Source: Bacillus subtilis (lineage in GTDB: Bacteria > Bacillota > Bacilli > Bacillales > Bacillaceae_C). Taken from it: a stretch of DNA of 64,000 nucleotides. The stretch spans positions 1 through 64,000 of the forward strand of contig NZ_VTQV01000010.1 in the NCBI RefSeq assembly GCF_008764245.1, read 5' to 3'. The notes beneath the pieces are model-generated. The model saw only the letters and a list, made by a program, of their open reading frames with translations, was not told the origin of the DNA and made no database searches. Below, in pieces: positions 17,474 through 24,338 of this stretch (its first letter is position 1; each line of letters opens with the position of its first letter). A program made the translations under genes and the position numbers.

Positions 17474-18193
17474 ATGAAGAATATGACCGCAATTCAAAGT
17501 ATGGATAAATGGAAAAATTCAATACTATTTAATTTCTTAACCGCAAATGTTGAAGATGTTCAAAAGGTTGTAAAATTAACAAAAGGTTATGTCGTACCAG
17601 GGATTGTTGTCTCCAATTTCAAAAATACGGATGAGGCAGTTTTTAAAATAAAGGAATTGCAAACAGTAGTAGATGTTGTCAGTATTGGCTTGGGTGATAA
17701 TGGAAATGTCGGTAACTTTTCAAAAGTACTTTCTGTAGCAAGGAATTGTGAAAATATCCATATTAACCAGCCGATTGAGACAGCAGGATTTGCAAAAGTG
17801 TTACATCCATCTATTTACGTTAACGGGTTAGTTAGGCCAAGCGGTAAAGTTGGATATGTAAGAGCAATAGGGAATGAACTATATAAAATAGAGGATGTTG
17901 TAGACGCTTGTCTAGAATTAAATATATCGAGTATAAAATTTATGAGCATCGAAGGTGAAAAGCATCTTGACGAATGTGCGTATGTAAGTGAAGTAGCAGC
18001 TAAAAAAGGAATGTATGGTATTGAGCCAGCAGGGGGAATCGATGCAAGCAATATACGGAATATCACAGATACCATTCTATCAACAGGTATTTCATTTTTT
18101 ATGCCCCATATCTTTGGTTCCGTCTTGGATAAAAATACTGGTCAAATTATGGCCTCTAAAGTCGAAAGATTGCTATATGCAGTAGGACTCTAG
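17474..18193 (+). CDS. KDGP aldolase family protein (DgaF-like)
   Basis: 239 residues, AAAGAGGTGGG before ATG. Matches the PF07071-type aldolase (DgaF of the Salmonella D-glucosaminate pathway) by its whole layout: LTANVEDVQKVVKL, VSIGLGDNGNVGNF, IHINQPIETAGFA, SIKFMSIEGEKHLDE and GIEPAGGIDASNI. These enzymes cleave 2-keto-3-deoxy-6-phosphogluconate to pyruvate and glyceraldehyde-3-phosphate. Its presence implies that the PTS substrate is funnelled to a 2-keto-3-deoxy acid phosphate. The stop TAG shares its G with the GTG of the next gene. Confidence 0.85.
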   Translation: MKNMTAIQSMDKWKNSILFNFLTANVEDVQKVVKLTKGYVVPGIVVSNFKNTDEAVFKIKELQTVVDVVSIGLGDNGNVGNFSKVLSVARNCENIHINQPIETAGFAKVLHPSIYVNGLVRPSGKVGYVRAIGNELYKIEDVVDACLELNISSIKFMSIEGEKHLDECAYVSEVAAKKGMYGIEPAGGIDASNIRNITDTILSTGISFFMPHIFGSVLDKNTGQIMASKVERLLYAVGL

Positions 18194-18480
18194 TGTATCT
18201 AATCGTATATACTCTGAACCGGGAAACTAAACGATTTTTTTTAGAATCTAATACAAATACACCCGTAAATAATTTTATATCGCCTTGCAAAAAAATGGGA
18301 GTAAGAGATTTTGAAATCATGAAACCAGACAAGGAATTGTGTGAAAAAATTGAATACTTAAAAAGGAGGCTGATTCAGACCAGTGACAAAAATGGAATGA
18401 ATCATCCGTTAACCATCCAGATTAGTCAAGAATTAGACATGTTAATTAATATGTATATGAAACTAACACATGAAAAATAG
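18193..18480 (+). CDS. Spo0E-like aspartyl-phosphate phosphatase with N-terminal extension
   Basis: 95 residues from GTG 18193, overlapping the aldolase stop (TAGTG). The C-terminal 50 residues are the Spo0E helical hairpin: CEKIEYLKRRLIQT, GMNHPLTIQISQELD, with the family signature SQELD. Spo0E-like proteins dephosphorylate Spo0A~P and delay sporulation. The first 40 residues (MYLIVYTLNRETKRFFLE) are not part of the usual family. Translation could instead begin at ATG 18319, giving a 53-residue standard Spo0E-like protein, but the frame is open and overlaps the upstream stop. Being last in a sugar PTS operon, it would be made when the substrate is present. Confidence 0.75.
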   Translation: MYLIVYTLNRETKRFFLESNTNTPVNNFISPCKKMGVRDFEIMKPDKELCEKIEYLKRRLIQTSDKNGMNHPLTIQISQELDMLINMYMKLTHEK

Positions 18481-18606
18481 TAAGTGTTTCTCTTTCTATT
18501 TTCCTTTATTCATAAATATTCTGGCCTTCTTTGGAGTTTTTAATATTGAAAGCTGTTAATTTTTCATCCTGACTATCTCTAATAGTGAGTTTTTGACTTT
18601 CTTAAA

Positions 18607-18639
18607 GAGGTTAAAAATCATACTTTGATTTTTAACCTC
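18607..18639 (+). terminator. Terminator of the PTS/aldolase/Spo0E-like operon
   Basis: A perfect 14-bp stem: GAGGTTAAAAATCA (18607-18620), five-base loop, TGATTTTTAACCTC (18626-18639). The T-rich tract after it is broken (CCTCTATTTGCTTTT), so read-through is possible. Confidence 0.6.
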
Positions 18640-18794
18640 CCTCTATTTGCTTTTAAAAAGGGGACAGGCTCTTGGAAACATTGCCAGCCCATTGAAAACA
18701 AAGAATTAGATTTGGCTTTAAGTGTTGTTGAATCTCTGTTAATGGCCATCAATTTAAAAATGCAAATGAGGATCTACCCTTGTCCCTTCAATGA

Positions 18795-19331
18795 TTACTT
18801 CATCATTTTAATGGAAAAGTCAAAATAAATGAGTATGAATGCTCCAATCGGAATACCAATCAACCATGCCCACAATGGTCTGCTGTGGTGAATGCGTAAT
18901 GTCGGAAAAATAACACAGTTAAAGAGAACAGACCAAGTGAAATTCCAACCGTTATGATAAGTCCCTAATCCGGAAATGATCGAAATATATTCAGTCAAAC
19001 TAAAAATGACAATCCATAATAGGATCCAGCCTATTTGGGCCATCTTCTTTTTCGGATAATTTGCAAGAAAAATCAATACGACAGCTGGATACATCAAAAG
19101 GGCAATAAAATAGTCAGTCAATGTGTGGTTTGGTAATAAAAGAGATTCCTCATACTTCCAAAGCGGATGCGGGTACATGAGAATACTGCTAAAGAAATCC
19201 ATACAAATAATAAATAAAATGGTTGGATAATACCTCCTCCAATTTCTCCAATCCCCCCAAATAAAAGCTGCTATTAAAAATAGTAGAGGTTGGATGATTT
19301 GGAGTAAAATGGAACCAAGGACAAATTTCAT
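18795..19331 (-). CDS. CBO0543-like integral membrane protein
   Basis: 178 residues from ATG at 19331 (minus), chosen over 19340 because GGCGGTGA lies nine bases before it. Five or six hydrophobic segments. Hallmarks FIWGDWRNWRRYYPTILF, LTDYFIALLMYPAVVLIFLA, EYISIISGLGTYHNGWN and WSVLFNCVIFPTLRIH match the Bacillus/Clostridium membrane family annotated as CBO0543, of unknown function. Opposite in strand to its neighbours and monocistronic. Confidence 0.8.
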   Translation of the reverse strand: MKFVLGSILLQIIQPLLFLIAAFIWGDWRNWRRYYPTILFIICMDFFSSILMYPHPLWKYEESLLLPNHTLTDYFIALLMYPAVVLIFLANYPKKKMAQIGWILLWIVIFSLTEYISIISGLGTYHNGWNFTWSVLFNCVIFPTLRIHHSRPLWAWLIGIPIGAFILIYFDFSIKMMK

Positions 19332-19665
19332 TGCTAACATTCACCGCCAAAAGTATTACGTATTTTACTCTAAAAAGTTCACCCACAAGGTTCATTCAAA
19401 AAGAATCAACATCATTAATTTTCCAATAAAGAATGATCTTATCCTTTACTTGTATTAATTATGACCCCGTTGGTAAATTTGGTGGCGGTGGTGGTGGGGG
19501 AAATTCCTTTGGCCGTAATCAAATTGAGAGGCAGCGAGGAAGATGCACAATCTGATATGGATAGAAGACAAACAGAGGTTGTGCACGCAATTGTGAAAGA
19601 AATTAATAGTCTATCTGATAACAGTATGGATCTAATGGAATTAAAAGGAGATCCTTAAATAATTG
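19332..19665. other. Intergenic region with a doubtful ORF
   Basis: A 65-codon plus-strand frame (19461-19658) contains RRQTEVVHAIVKEINSLSD and is protein-like in its second half, but it lacks a Shine-Dalgarno and begins with a low-complexity GGTGGCGGTGGTGG run. It may be the 3' end of a decayed gene. Confidence 0.3.
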
Positions 19666-19830
19666 ATGGAGTATCTTATTATATGGTTTAAATTTCTACG
19701 AGAGGTTCTAAAGGGGATTGCGCAAGTGGTAAGCGCGTACATCTTCAAAAGAACGGTAAAAGCCACCCTGCGCCGTCGCAAGCAAAAGGGTGGCTTTCGA
19801 ATTGTCACCCTCCATTCCATCTATGGGTAA
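19666..19830 (+). pseudogene. Chimeric remnant of the basic small-peptide gene
   Basis: From about 19687 the frame reads KFLREVLKGIAQVVSAYIFK, then RTVKATLRRRKQKGGF, aligning closely with the intact peptide at 20152-20301. The N-terminus is replaced (MEYLIIWF, no proper SD) and the C-terminus runs into the next copy's leader (IVTLHSIYG). It is therefore the body of one repeat copy fused to the leader of the next. Confidence 0.55.
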
Positions 19831-19845
19831 GGAGGTGACATCACC

Positions 19846-19878
19846 ATGGAAACATCTCTTAAATTCATTATGACATAA
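19846..19878 (+). pseudogene. Start of a second small-peptide copy, deleted into the downstream cassette
   Basis: AAGGAGGTGACATCACC then ATG, as in the intact locus (AAGGAGGTGATATACC ATG). After METSLK the sequence jumps to CATTATGACATAAATAAAC, the downstream cassette, and stops after ten codons. The body, terminator and minus-strand TATAAT have been deleted. Confidence 0.55.
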
Positions 19879-20124
19879 ATAAACTAAAAATTAAAGGAAA
19901 TGTAGTGGCTTATTTTACGTATTGAGTAAAACATCCAAGTTTTGCGGTATCCAGAGAGTTTCTCGATCGAAGATGTAAAGTCATATAATAATTTAGCCGT
20001 ATTAGAAATTTACATATAAAGAGGAACATTTGTTTTTAAATCGGATAGCCATTTACATAAAAATATGATAATATCAAACTAGCAACCGGATATTGTTGGG
20101 GTGGTTGGTTGTCACTCTTCTTTC

Positions 20125-20144
20125 CATCTATGGATAAGGAGGTG
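20125..20144 (+). promoter_or_regulatory. Leader hairpin and strong RBS of the basic small peptide
   Basis: TCCAT CT ATGGA forms a small hairpin directly before AAGGAGGTGA, the RBS for ATG 20152. The intact hydrophobic-peptide locus at 32.4 kb has the same plan (hairpin abutting the SD) with a different sequence. Limiting initiation by leader structure is typical of type I toxin mRNAs. Confidence 0.4.
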
Positions 20145-20151
20145 ATATACC

Positions 20152-20301
20152 ATGGAATCATTTCTCGAATTTCTACGAGAGGTTCTAAAGGGGATTGTGC
20201 GGGCAGTAAACGCACACATCTTCAAAAGAACGGTTCTAGAAAAAGAGAAAACCACCCTACGCCGTCACAAGGTTAAGGGTGGTTCTCGAAAACAAAGGTA
20301 A
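20152..20301 (+). CDS. Small basic amphipathic peptide, candidate type I toxin
   Basis: 49 residues: an amphipathic helix (MESFLEFLREVLKGIVRAVN) followed by a very basic tail (KTTLRRHKVKGGSRKQR). Strong RBS AAGGAGGTGA. The terminator GAGAAGTG/CACTTCTC follows closely, and beyond it lies the cassette with a minus-strand TATAAT and perfect inverted repeat also found behind the BsrE-like peptide at 32472. The plan (short peptide, structured leader, converging antisense promoter overlapping the 3' end) is that of type I toxin-antitoxin loci. The peptide does not match BsrE, TxpA or YonT; its helix-plus-basic tail is distinct. Toxicity is inferred. Confidence 0.6.
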   Translation: MESFLEFLREVLKGIVRAVNAHIFKRTVLEKEKTTLRRHKVKGGSRKQR

Positions 20302-20339
20302 TTTTTTGACAACCACCACCCAGACGGTAGAGGTTGCGG

Positions 20340-20367
20340 GAGAAGTGTTCGCTGCACTTCTCTTTTT
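20340..20367. terminator. Terminator of the small-peptide mRNA
   Basis: GAGAAGTG (20340-20347) and CACTTCTC (20355-20362), perfect 8-bp stem, then TTTTTA. It would also form at the start of the presumed antisense RNA. Confidence 0.7.
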
Positions 20368-20441
20368 ATTATATTCTCATTATGACATAAATAAACTAAA
20401 AAATAAAGGAAATGTAGTGGCGTTATTTTTTAGTTTATTTA
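20368..20441 (-). promoter_or_regulatory. Intact downstream cassette: minus-strand -10 plus 17-bp inverted repeat
   Basis: On the minus strand a perfect TATAAT (complement at 20368-20373) points back into the peptide gene; its -35 is weak. It is followed (plus direction) by TAAATAAACTAAAAAAT (20388-20404), a 20-base loop and the exact reverse complement (20425-20441). About 90 percent of the bases are shared with 32680-32765. The cassette is suited to starting an antisense RNA that covers the terminator and the 3' part of the peptide gene; the hairpin may insulate it from downstream transcription. Confidence 0.5.
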
Positions 20442-20471
20442 ACTTGGGTAATACGAGTAAGAATCGTTTCC

Positions 20472-20566
20472 TTTCTTCTAGGCTTGTCGTGTTCCTATTA
20501 AGCGATAAAGCGAACTATATCAATGGAACTGTCGTATCCATTGATGGGACTTTCACTTCAATTTAA
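20472..20566 (+). pseudogene. C-terminal remnant of a short-chain dehydrogenase
   Basis: The last 30 codons before TAA 20564-20566 read RLVVFLLSDKANYINGTVVS followed by IDGTFTSI, the standard C-terminus of SDR enzymes (VxFLxSDxAxYINGxxxxVDGG). No Rossmann motif or catalytic YxxxK lies upstream. A truncated relic, fused to the downstream cassette. Confidence 0.6.
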
Positions 20567-20705
20567 ATTAAAACAAAAGAGGACCTTTTTTTAATATCGG
20601 GTTCTCTTTCAAAGACAAAAGATAACACTGGGTACCAGATTCCAATTTTTCATTTTAGACGAGGAATGTCACGGAAATCTCCTAAATTCTTATGACATTG
20701 CCATT

Positions 20706-21005
20706 TCAATTTATCTCATCTGGCCTAAACATCACAATTTTCACCTTTTGCTTGGTGGACGGACGAGTTGTCGTCCAAATATCTATTCGCTGTTTCTTGA
20801 TTTCGCTCATTAAACTTCCGATTGCACTTGCAACCGCCCTCTCAAACTGTGGATTCTGTCCCCAGCCTTCTATGCTTTCTTCCTCCCAATAATAAAAACG
20901 GGCAGTTGCTTCAACATGATACTCATAACCGGTGTAACTGATTTGAATGCGTAGGCCCTTATGGGTAGTCCAGTAGGTTCCGCCGTCCTTTGGTAATCGT
21001 AGCAT
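20706..21005 (-). CDS. Protein of unknown function, paralogue 1 of a tandem pair
   Basis: 99 residues. Aligns end to end with the next gene (21114-21413): both have LPKDGGTxWTTH, FYYWEEESI, then DIWTTTRPSTKQKV. Rich in Trp and Tyr, no signal or membrane segment. The strong conservation of the N-terminal PKDGGT and C-terminal IWTTTRPSTKQ blocks shows both copies are or were under selection. I do not recognise the family. SD GAGGAATATAAA-like sequence is weak. Lies downstream of comK in the same direction. Confidence 0.65.
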   Translation of the reverse strand: MLRLPKDGGTYWTTHKGLRIQISYTGYEYHVEATARFYYWEEESIEGWGQNPQFERAVASAIGSLMSEIKKQRIDIWTTTRPSTKQKVKIVMFRPDEIN

Positions 21006-21113
21006 TTTATATTCCTCACTATAGGTTATTTGTATGAAGAAGATTTTTGTAATGTCCTTTAACTTTAAAGACAGAACGTCACAGAAATCCCCAACTTCTG
21101 TGACGTTCCTATT

Positions 21114-21413
21114 TCACTCCTTGTCATTAGGTGGAAACATCAAAAATTGAACTTTTTGCTTGGTGGATGGCCGGGTTGTTGTCCAAATGTCTAGTTTCTG
21201 TTCTTTGATTTCTTCCATGAGGTTGGCTAAAGCGCCAGCTACGGCCCAAATTAAAATAGGATGCTCCCCACAGCCATCAATGCTTTCTTCTTCCCAGTAA
21301 TAGAAACTCGCAAATGCCTCAAAATGATTCTCGTACTCCGCGTACGAAACTTGAATATTCAAGTCATTATGTGTCGTCCAAAACGTTCCACCATCCTTTG
21401 GTAGTGGTTGCAT
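21114..21413 (-). CDS. Protein of unknown function, paralogue 2 of a tandem pair
   Basis: 99 residues, with GGAGAGTGATAA just before ATG. A tandem duplicate of 20706-21005, differing mainly in the middle (DGCGEHPILIWAVAGALANL against EGWGQNPQFERAVASAIGSL). The flanking non-coding sequence is duplicated too (TTTAGACGAGGAATGTCACGG / TTTAAAGACAGAACGTCACAG), so the duplication included the leader. Function unknown. Confidence 0.7.
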   Translation of the reverse strand: MQPLPKDGGTFWTTHNDLNIQVSYAEYENHFEAFASFYYWEEESIDGCGEHPILIWAVAGALANLMEEIKEQKLDIWTTTRPSTKQKVQFLMFPPNDKE

Positions 21414-21507
21414 TTTATCACTCTCCTATTTTTGTGATAAACACTCTCAGTGTTAATCATCCCATTTATATAGGTTTATCTATGATAACGTATACATTTA
21501 TTTACCG

Positions 21508-22143
21508 TCATTTGTACTTTAATAAGGTGATTTTATGTTTTTCTGTTTTTTCATTGTTTGTTTTTTCTCCGAACTGAACATGATGATAGTAAAATTGCTG
21601 ATCCTCTGCGATGATCTGCGGCTCTGCCTCAATCGGGGTTTGCTTATCTATCTCTTGAAAACGCTGGTTATGTATTTTTTCAAGCGTTCTTGCTTTATGT
21701 AATTTACTTCCATAGGCTCTTTGCCCAAGATTTAAAGTAATAATATGTCTTTTTCCTATATATAGGTTCGTTTTTCTTCTATCTTTGGCTTGGTAAAGGT
21801 CCCCATGATTGGATGAAATCCAAATGTTATGTTCCCTTTCCTTCGAATAAATCGGAAACCAATAGATATTATTGTGTACTCTTACGGGGGCCATATTGAT
21901 ATTGCCTAAAGTTCGCTTTGTTGCCTTTGTAGCGTCATCTAACCCACTCCCATAATAAAACAGGCTATCCCGCATAATTTGTAATGGGCTTTTTCGTACC
22001 GCAAAACTATCATTTTCTTCAACGACTCGTGTAATCAAATATCCGTTGTGATCGATCCGTGGCAATAAACACGCTGTGAAGGACTTTATGATATAGTCCT
22101 TACGCACCTCTCCATGTTGATTAACTCCAAATCGCCTACTCAA
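21508..22143 (-). CDS. comK: ComK-family competence transcription factor
   Basis: 211 residues from TTG at 22143 (minus), preceded by AAAGGGAG; the longer frame from 22188 has no SD. The ComK core is clear: IIKSFTACLLPRIDHNGYL, VEENDSFAVRKSPLQIM, YYGSGLDDATKATKRTLG and YWFPIYSKEREHNIWIS, corresponding in ComK to the conserved KSxxxIxxxSxxYFGSSYxGRK and FPTxSPxxxxCxWI blocks. It is slightly longer than the 192-residue B. subtilis ComK, with a Gln/Glu-rich C-terminal tail. ComK activates DNA-uptake genes. The match is a moderately divergent family member, so it may be a second ComK. Confidence 0.82.
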   Translation of the reverse strand: MSRRFGVNQHGEVRKDYIIKSFTACLLPRIDHNGYLITRVVEENDSFAVRKSPLQIMRDSLFYYGSGLDDATKATKRTLGNINMAPVRVHNNIYWFPIYSKEREHNIWISSNHGDLYQAKDRRKTNLYIGKRHIITLNLGQRAYGSKLHKARTLEKIHNQRFQEIDKQTPIEAEPQIIAEDQQFYYHHVQFGEKTNNEKTEKHKITLLKYK

Positions 22144-22763
22144 TTTCACTCTCCCTTTCTGTCCAATATTGTATTCTAGTAAAAACAAAGGCGTTTAAAA
22201 ATACCTATGTCTATTATCCTATATTAAAAAGAAAATTCCAACTAGTTTGATCGTAAATTTTACTCTTTTTTTGAAAATTTATATTAAATGATAGGGGGGC
22301 ATCATGCCCTGTTGGAAACCTCGAAATCGATGATACGATGAGCTCATTCATCCTTCACTGTTTATGTATGACATGTGGCCGCAATTGGGCACCCCTATAG
22401 ATAAAATGTAACATGACCACCACTTGTAGTAATTCTTTTTCTTCTTCTTGCCCCCGTCACGTAGCACGTATCATGCAATGTGTGTGGTAAACGAATGGCT
22501 CAGACTGCTCTATTTGGCGTTTGAAGATGGAGTCTCGCCGGCGCTCTATCCTCTTTTTAAAAAAAGTTTGCCCGAAAATGATTCTTTGCTAGATATGACA
22601 AATTCCCCTTAATGATGAGACAAAAATAGACTTTCTATACGGCAAAATGGCCAAAATTCACACCTATTTTTGCCAAAACAGCCATTCGCTTTGGAGACTG
22701 CTTTTTCCTAAGGTAGAGATACCCGGGAATACACAGAAAGCGCGCTTTCCAAAGGATAAGAGA
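22144..22763. other. Divergent intergenic region between comK and the sigma factor gene
   Basis: About 600 bp without a gene. Contains the hairpin GGGGGGCATCATGCCC near 22284-22301 and a pyrimidine-rich stretch at 22434-22446. The open frame from 22647 to 22763 is in frame with the sigma factor but lacks an SD. No ComK box (AAAA-N5-TTTT pairs) could be assigned by eye. Confidence 0.35.
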
Positions 22764-23258
22764 ATGGAAAGTTTTGACGAAATTGTGGAGAACTATCGAC
22801 CAATGATTTACCATGTGATGAACACTTTATCGATTTATAAAAATCAGGATGAATTTTTTCAAACGGGATTAATTGCCTTATGGGATGCCCACCGACGATT
22901 TGATCACGGAAAGGGAGAATTCTCCGCCTATGCCTACTCCTACATAAAAGGGCGCATGATGACCAATCTCACAAAACACAGAAAAAACGAGGAACGAAAC
23001 GTCCATCCAGATGAAGCATTCTGGGAAAACACGATAGAAGAGGAGAAACAATGGCTGGAACTAGAACAACTGCAAAATTACTGCGTCGGCCTTACCGACA
23101 AACAAAAGCAATGGGTCATCGACACCTTCTACAAAGGCATGACCACCCGCGACATCGCCGAAAAAGAAAAGCTTTCCCTCTCCGCCATTAAAAAGCGTAA
23201 AGCTGTTACCTTAGCGAAAATACGGGAGAATATTGAGCGGGGGGTGGTGGAGGTGTAA
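22764..23258 (+). CDS. Small RNA polymerase sigma-70-family factor
   Basis: 164 residues from ATG 22764 (AAAGGATAAG immediately upstream). Region 2 is visible in FDEIVENYRPMIYHVM, DEFFQTGLIALWDAHRRFD and FSAYAYSYIKGRMM; region 4 in LTDKQKQWVIDTFYKGMTTRDIA with the recognition helix SLSAIKKRK. It has the compact region 2 plus region 4 plan of ECF or competence-type factors, and no anti-sigma gene follows. It diverges from comK, so a role in a competence or accessory regulon is attractive but only inferred. Confidence 0.85.
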   Translation: MESFDEIVENYRPMIYHVMNTLSIYKNQDEFFQTGLIALWDAHRRFDHGKGEFSAYAYSYIKGRMMTNLTKHRKNEERNVHPDEAFWENTIEEEKQWLELEQLQNYCVGLTDKQKQWVIDTFYKGMTTRDIAEKEKLSLSAIKKRKAVTLAKIRENIERGVVEV

Positions 23259-23289
23259 GTGGGCTTTAGGGGTTCAGAATTCATAACAA

Positions 23290-23319
23290 AGTCCCCTTTT
23301 CTTTAGGGAAGAGGGGACT
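23290..23319. terminator. Bidirectional terminator between convergent genes
   Basis: AGTCCCCT (23290-23297) and AGGGGACT (23312-23319) flank TTTCTTTAGGGAAG. It lies between the sigma factor gene and the XRE gene, which end toward each other. T-tracts on both sides are poor. Confidence 0.5.
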
Positions 23320-23401
23320 CTGCTTGTAATAGATGGAAAAATACGATTAATTATTCATTTAAGGATGACCAGTTTCGCAACAAATCTAACTTGAGTCAGA
23401 A

Positions 23402-23809
23402 TTAGCCGTTCTCTCTTTGTCTTCGAACCTTCGCCTTCTCGACAACCCATTCAAAATGATCGTTCAATTCCTTGATATCTTCTTTAGAAAGGATCGCCCA
23501 TTTTTGAGACTGTAAAAAATAAGGGGATTTTATTCCTTTATTCGCAAGATATTTTGTAATGTCTTTTAATGCTTTTTCATTTTGGGTCAAGTTGCTATCT
23601 TCTTTATATTCTTTCCCACGAATCAGGAAATCGAGGGAGACATCGAAAATATCCGCTAATTTTATGAGTGCTTCAAATGAGGGACGTCTTTCCCCTCTTT
23701 CGTAAGATCCAAACACATTATCTGTAAAACCTAGCTTATGACTTATTTCTTTTTTTGAATAACCCTTCTTTTCACGAAGGTTTTCTAATCTCTGTTCAAA
23801 GCTGTCCAT
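23402..23809 (-). CDS. XRE-family (Cro/CI) repressor
   Basis: 135 residues from ATG 23809 (minus), with AGAGAGGTG upstream. N-terminal HTH_3: QRLENLREKKGYSKKEISHKLGFTDNVFGSYERGERRPS...LADIFDVSLDFLI. The C-terminal half is charged with no recognisable enzymatic domain. This is the layout of phage or ICE immunity repressors (ImmR/SinR-like). Three ACACA..TGTGT palindromes lie in its upstream region, spanning its own start and a divergent promoter, so it very likely represses both. The gene it should control on the other side is missing. Confidence 0.88.
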   Translation of the reverse strand: MDSFEQRLENLREKKGYSKKEISHKLGFTDNVFGSYERGERRPSFEALIKLADIFDVSLDFLIRGKEYKEDSNLTQNEKALKDITKYLANKGIKSPYFLQSQKWAILSKEDIKELNDHFEWVVEKAKVRRQRENG

Positions 23810-23842
23810 CCTTAACACCTCTCTTCATTTGGCAAAAACTTA

Positions 23843-23939
23843 ACACAGTATGTGTGTTTATATCGAGAAAACACACAAAGTGAGTTGACATTTCGACAAA
23901 TACAGCTTAATATGGACTTGTAACACACATAATGTGTGT
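23843..23939. promoter_or_regulatory. Operator cluster for the XRE repressor
   Basis: Three related dyads: ACACA-GTA-TGTGT (23843-23855), ACACACAAAGTGAGT (about 23871-23885) and the perfect ACACACATAATGTGTGT (23923-23939). They flank the rightward promoter at 23885-23913, the last covering the probable transcription start. Spacing of about 40 bp is compatible with cooperative binding. Confidence 0.65.
23885..23913 (+). promoter_or_regulatory. Rightward promoter with no gene behind it
   Basis: TTGACA (23885-23890), a 17-bp spacer and TAATAT (23908-23913): the best promoter match I see in the window. A full SD AAGGAGGTG follows at 23942, but the next codons are GTG TCC AAA TAG, so no gene is in place. 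Confidence 0.65.
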
Positions 23940-23950
23940 AGAAGGAGGTG

Positions 23951-24338
23951 TCCAAATAGTAGATTGTTTTAAGCGTTACTCAAGTTGAATAGGAAAATTA
24001 TTTAATTCAACAAGTTGATTGCACAAAATAGGGGGGATAGTTTCAGTTTAGAGATTAATCATTAGCCCAAAGACAAACATATAAAAGATTCAAAGTTCGA
24101 TTAAAAACAGTAATTCCTCAAAGACTATACAACACCGCGATCTAGCGACATCATGATAACTTCTAACATTCTGATAGAGGGAAGCTAGACCCTCACAATA
24201 AAACTAACATCTACGAGAAAAACAAAATATTATTTGTAAATTAAGAGTATCTTCAAAGGCAGTCAATCAATCTACCATTGACTTAATACGAAGGTATTGA
24301 TTGGCTTAAGCAAAAATAATTCATTAGGGAGGATTTCA
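23951..24338. other. Intergenic region after the orphan promoter
   Basis: About 390 bp without a gene, upstream of the third sugar operon. Repeated short stop-rich frames. CTAGCGACATC..GAAGCTAG near 24140-24190 is a loose inverted repeat. The operon's own promoter could not be assigned; transcription from 23885 could read through. Confidence 0.35.

Noticed and set aside
18625-18828. 67-codon plus-strand ORF
   Set aside because: It starts inside the operon terminator, lacks an SD and overlaps the convergent membrane-protein gene.
19461-19658. 65-codon ORF as a gene
   Set aside because: No Shine-Dalgarno, low-complexity N-terminus and no recognisable family; reported only as a doubtful remnant.
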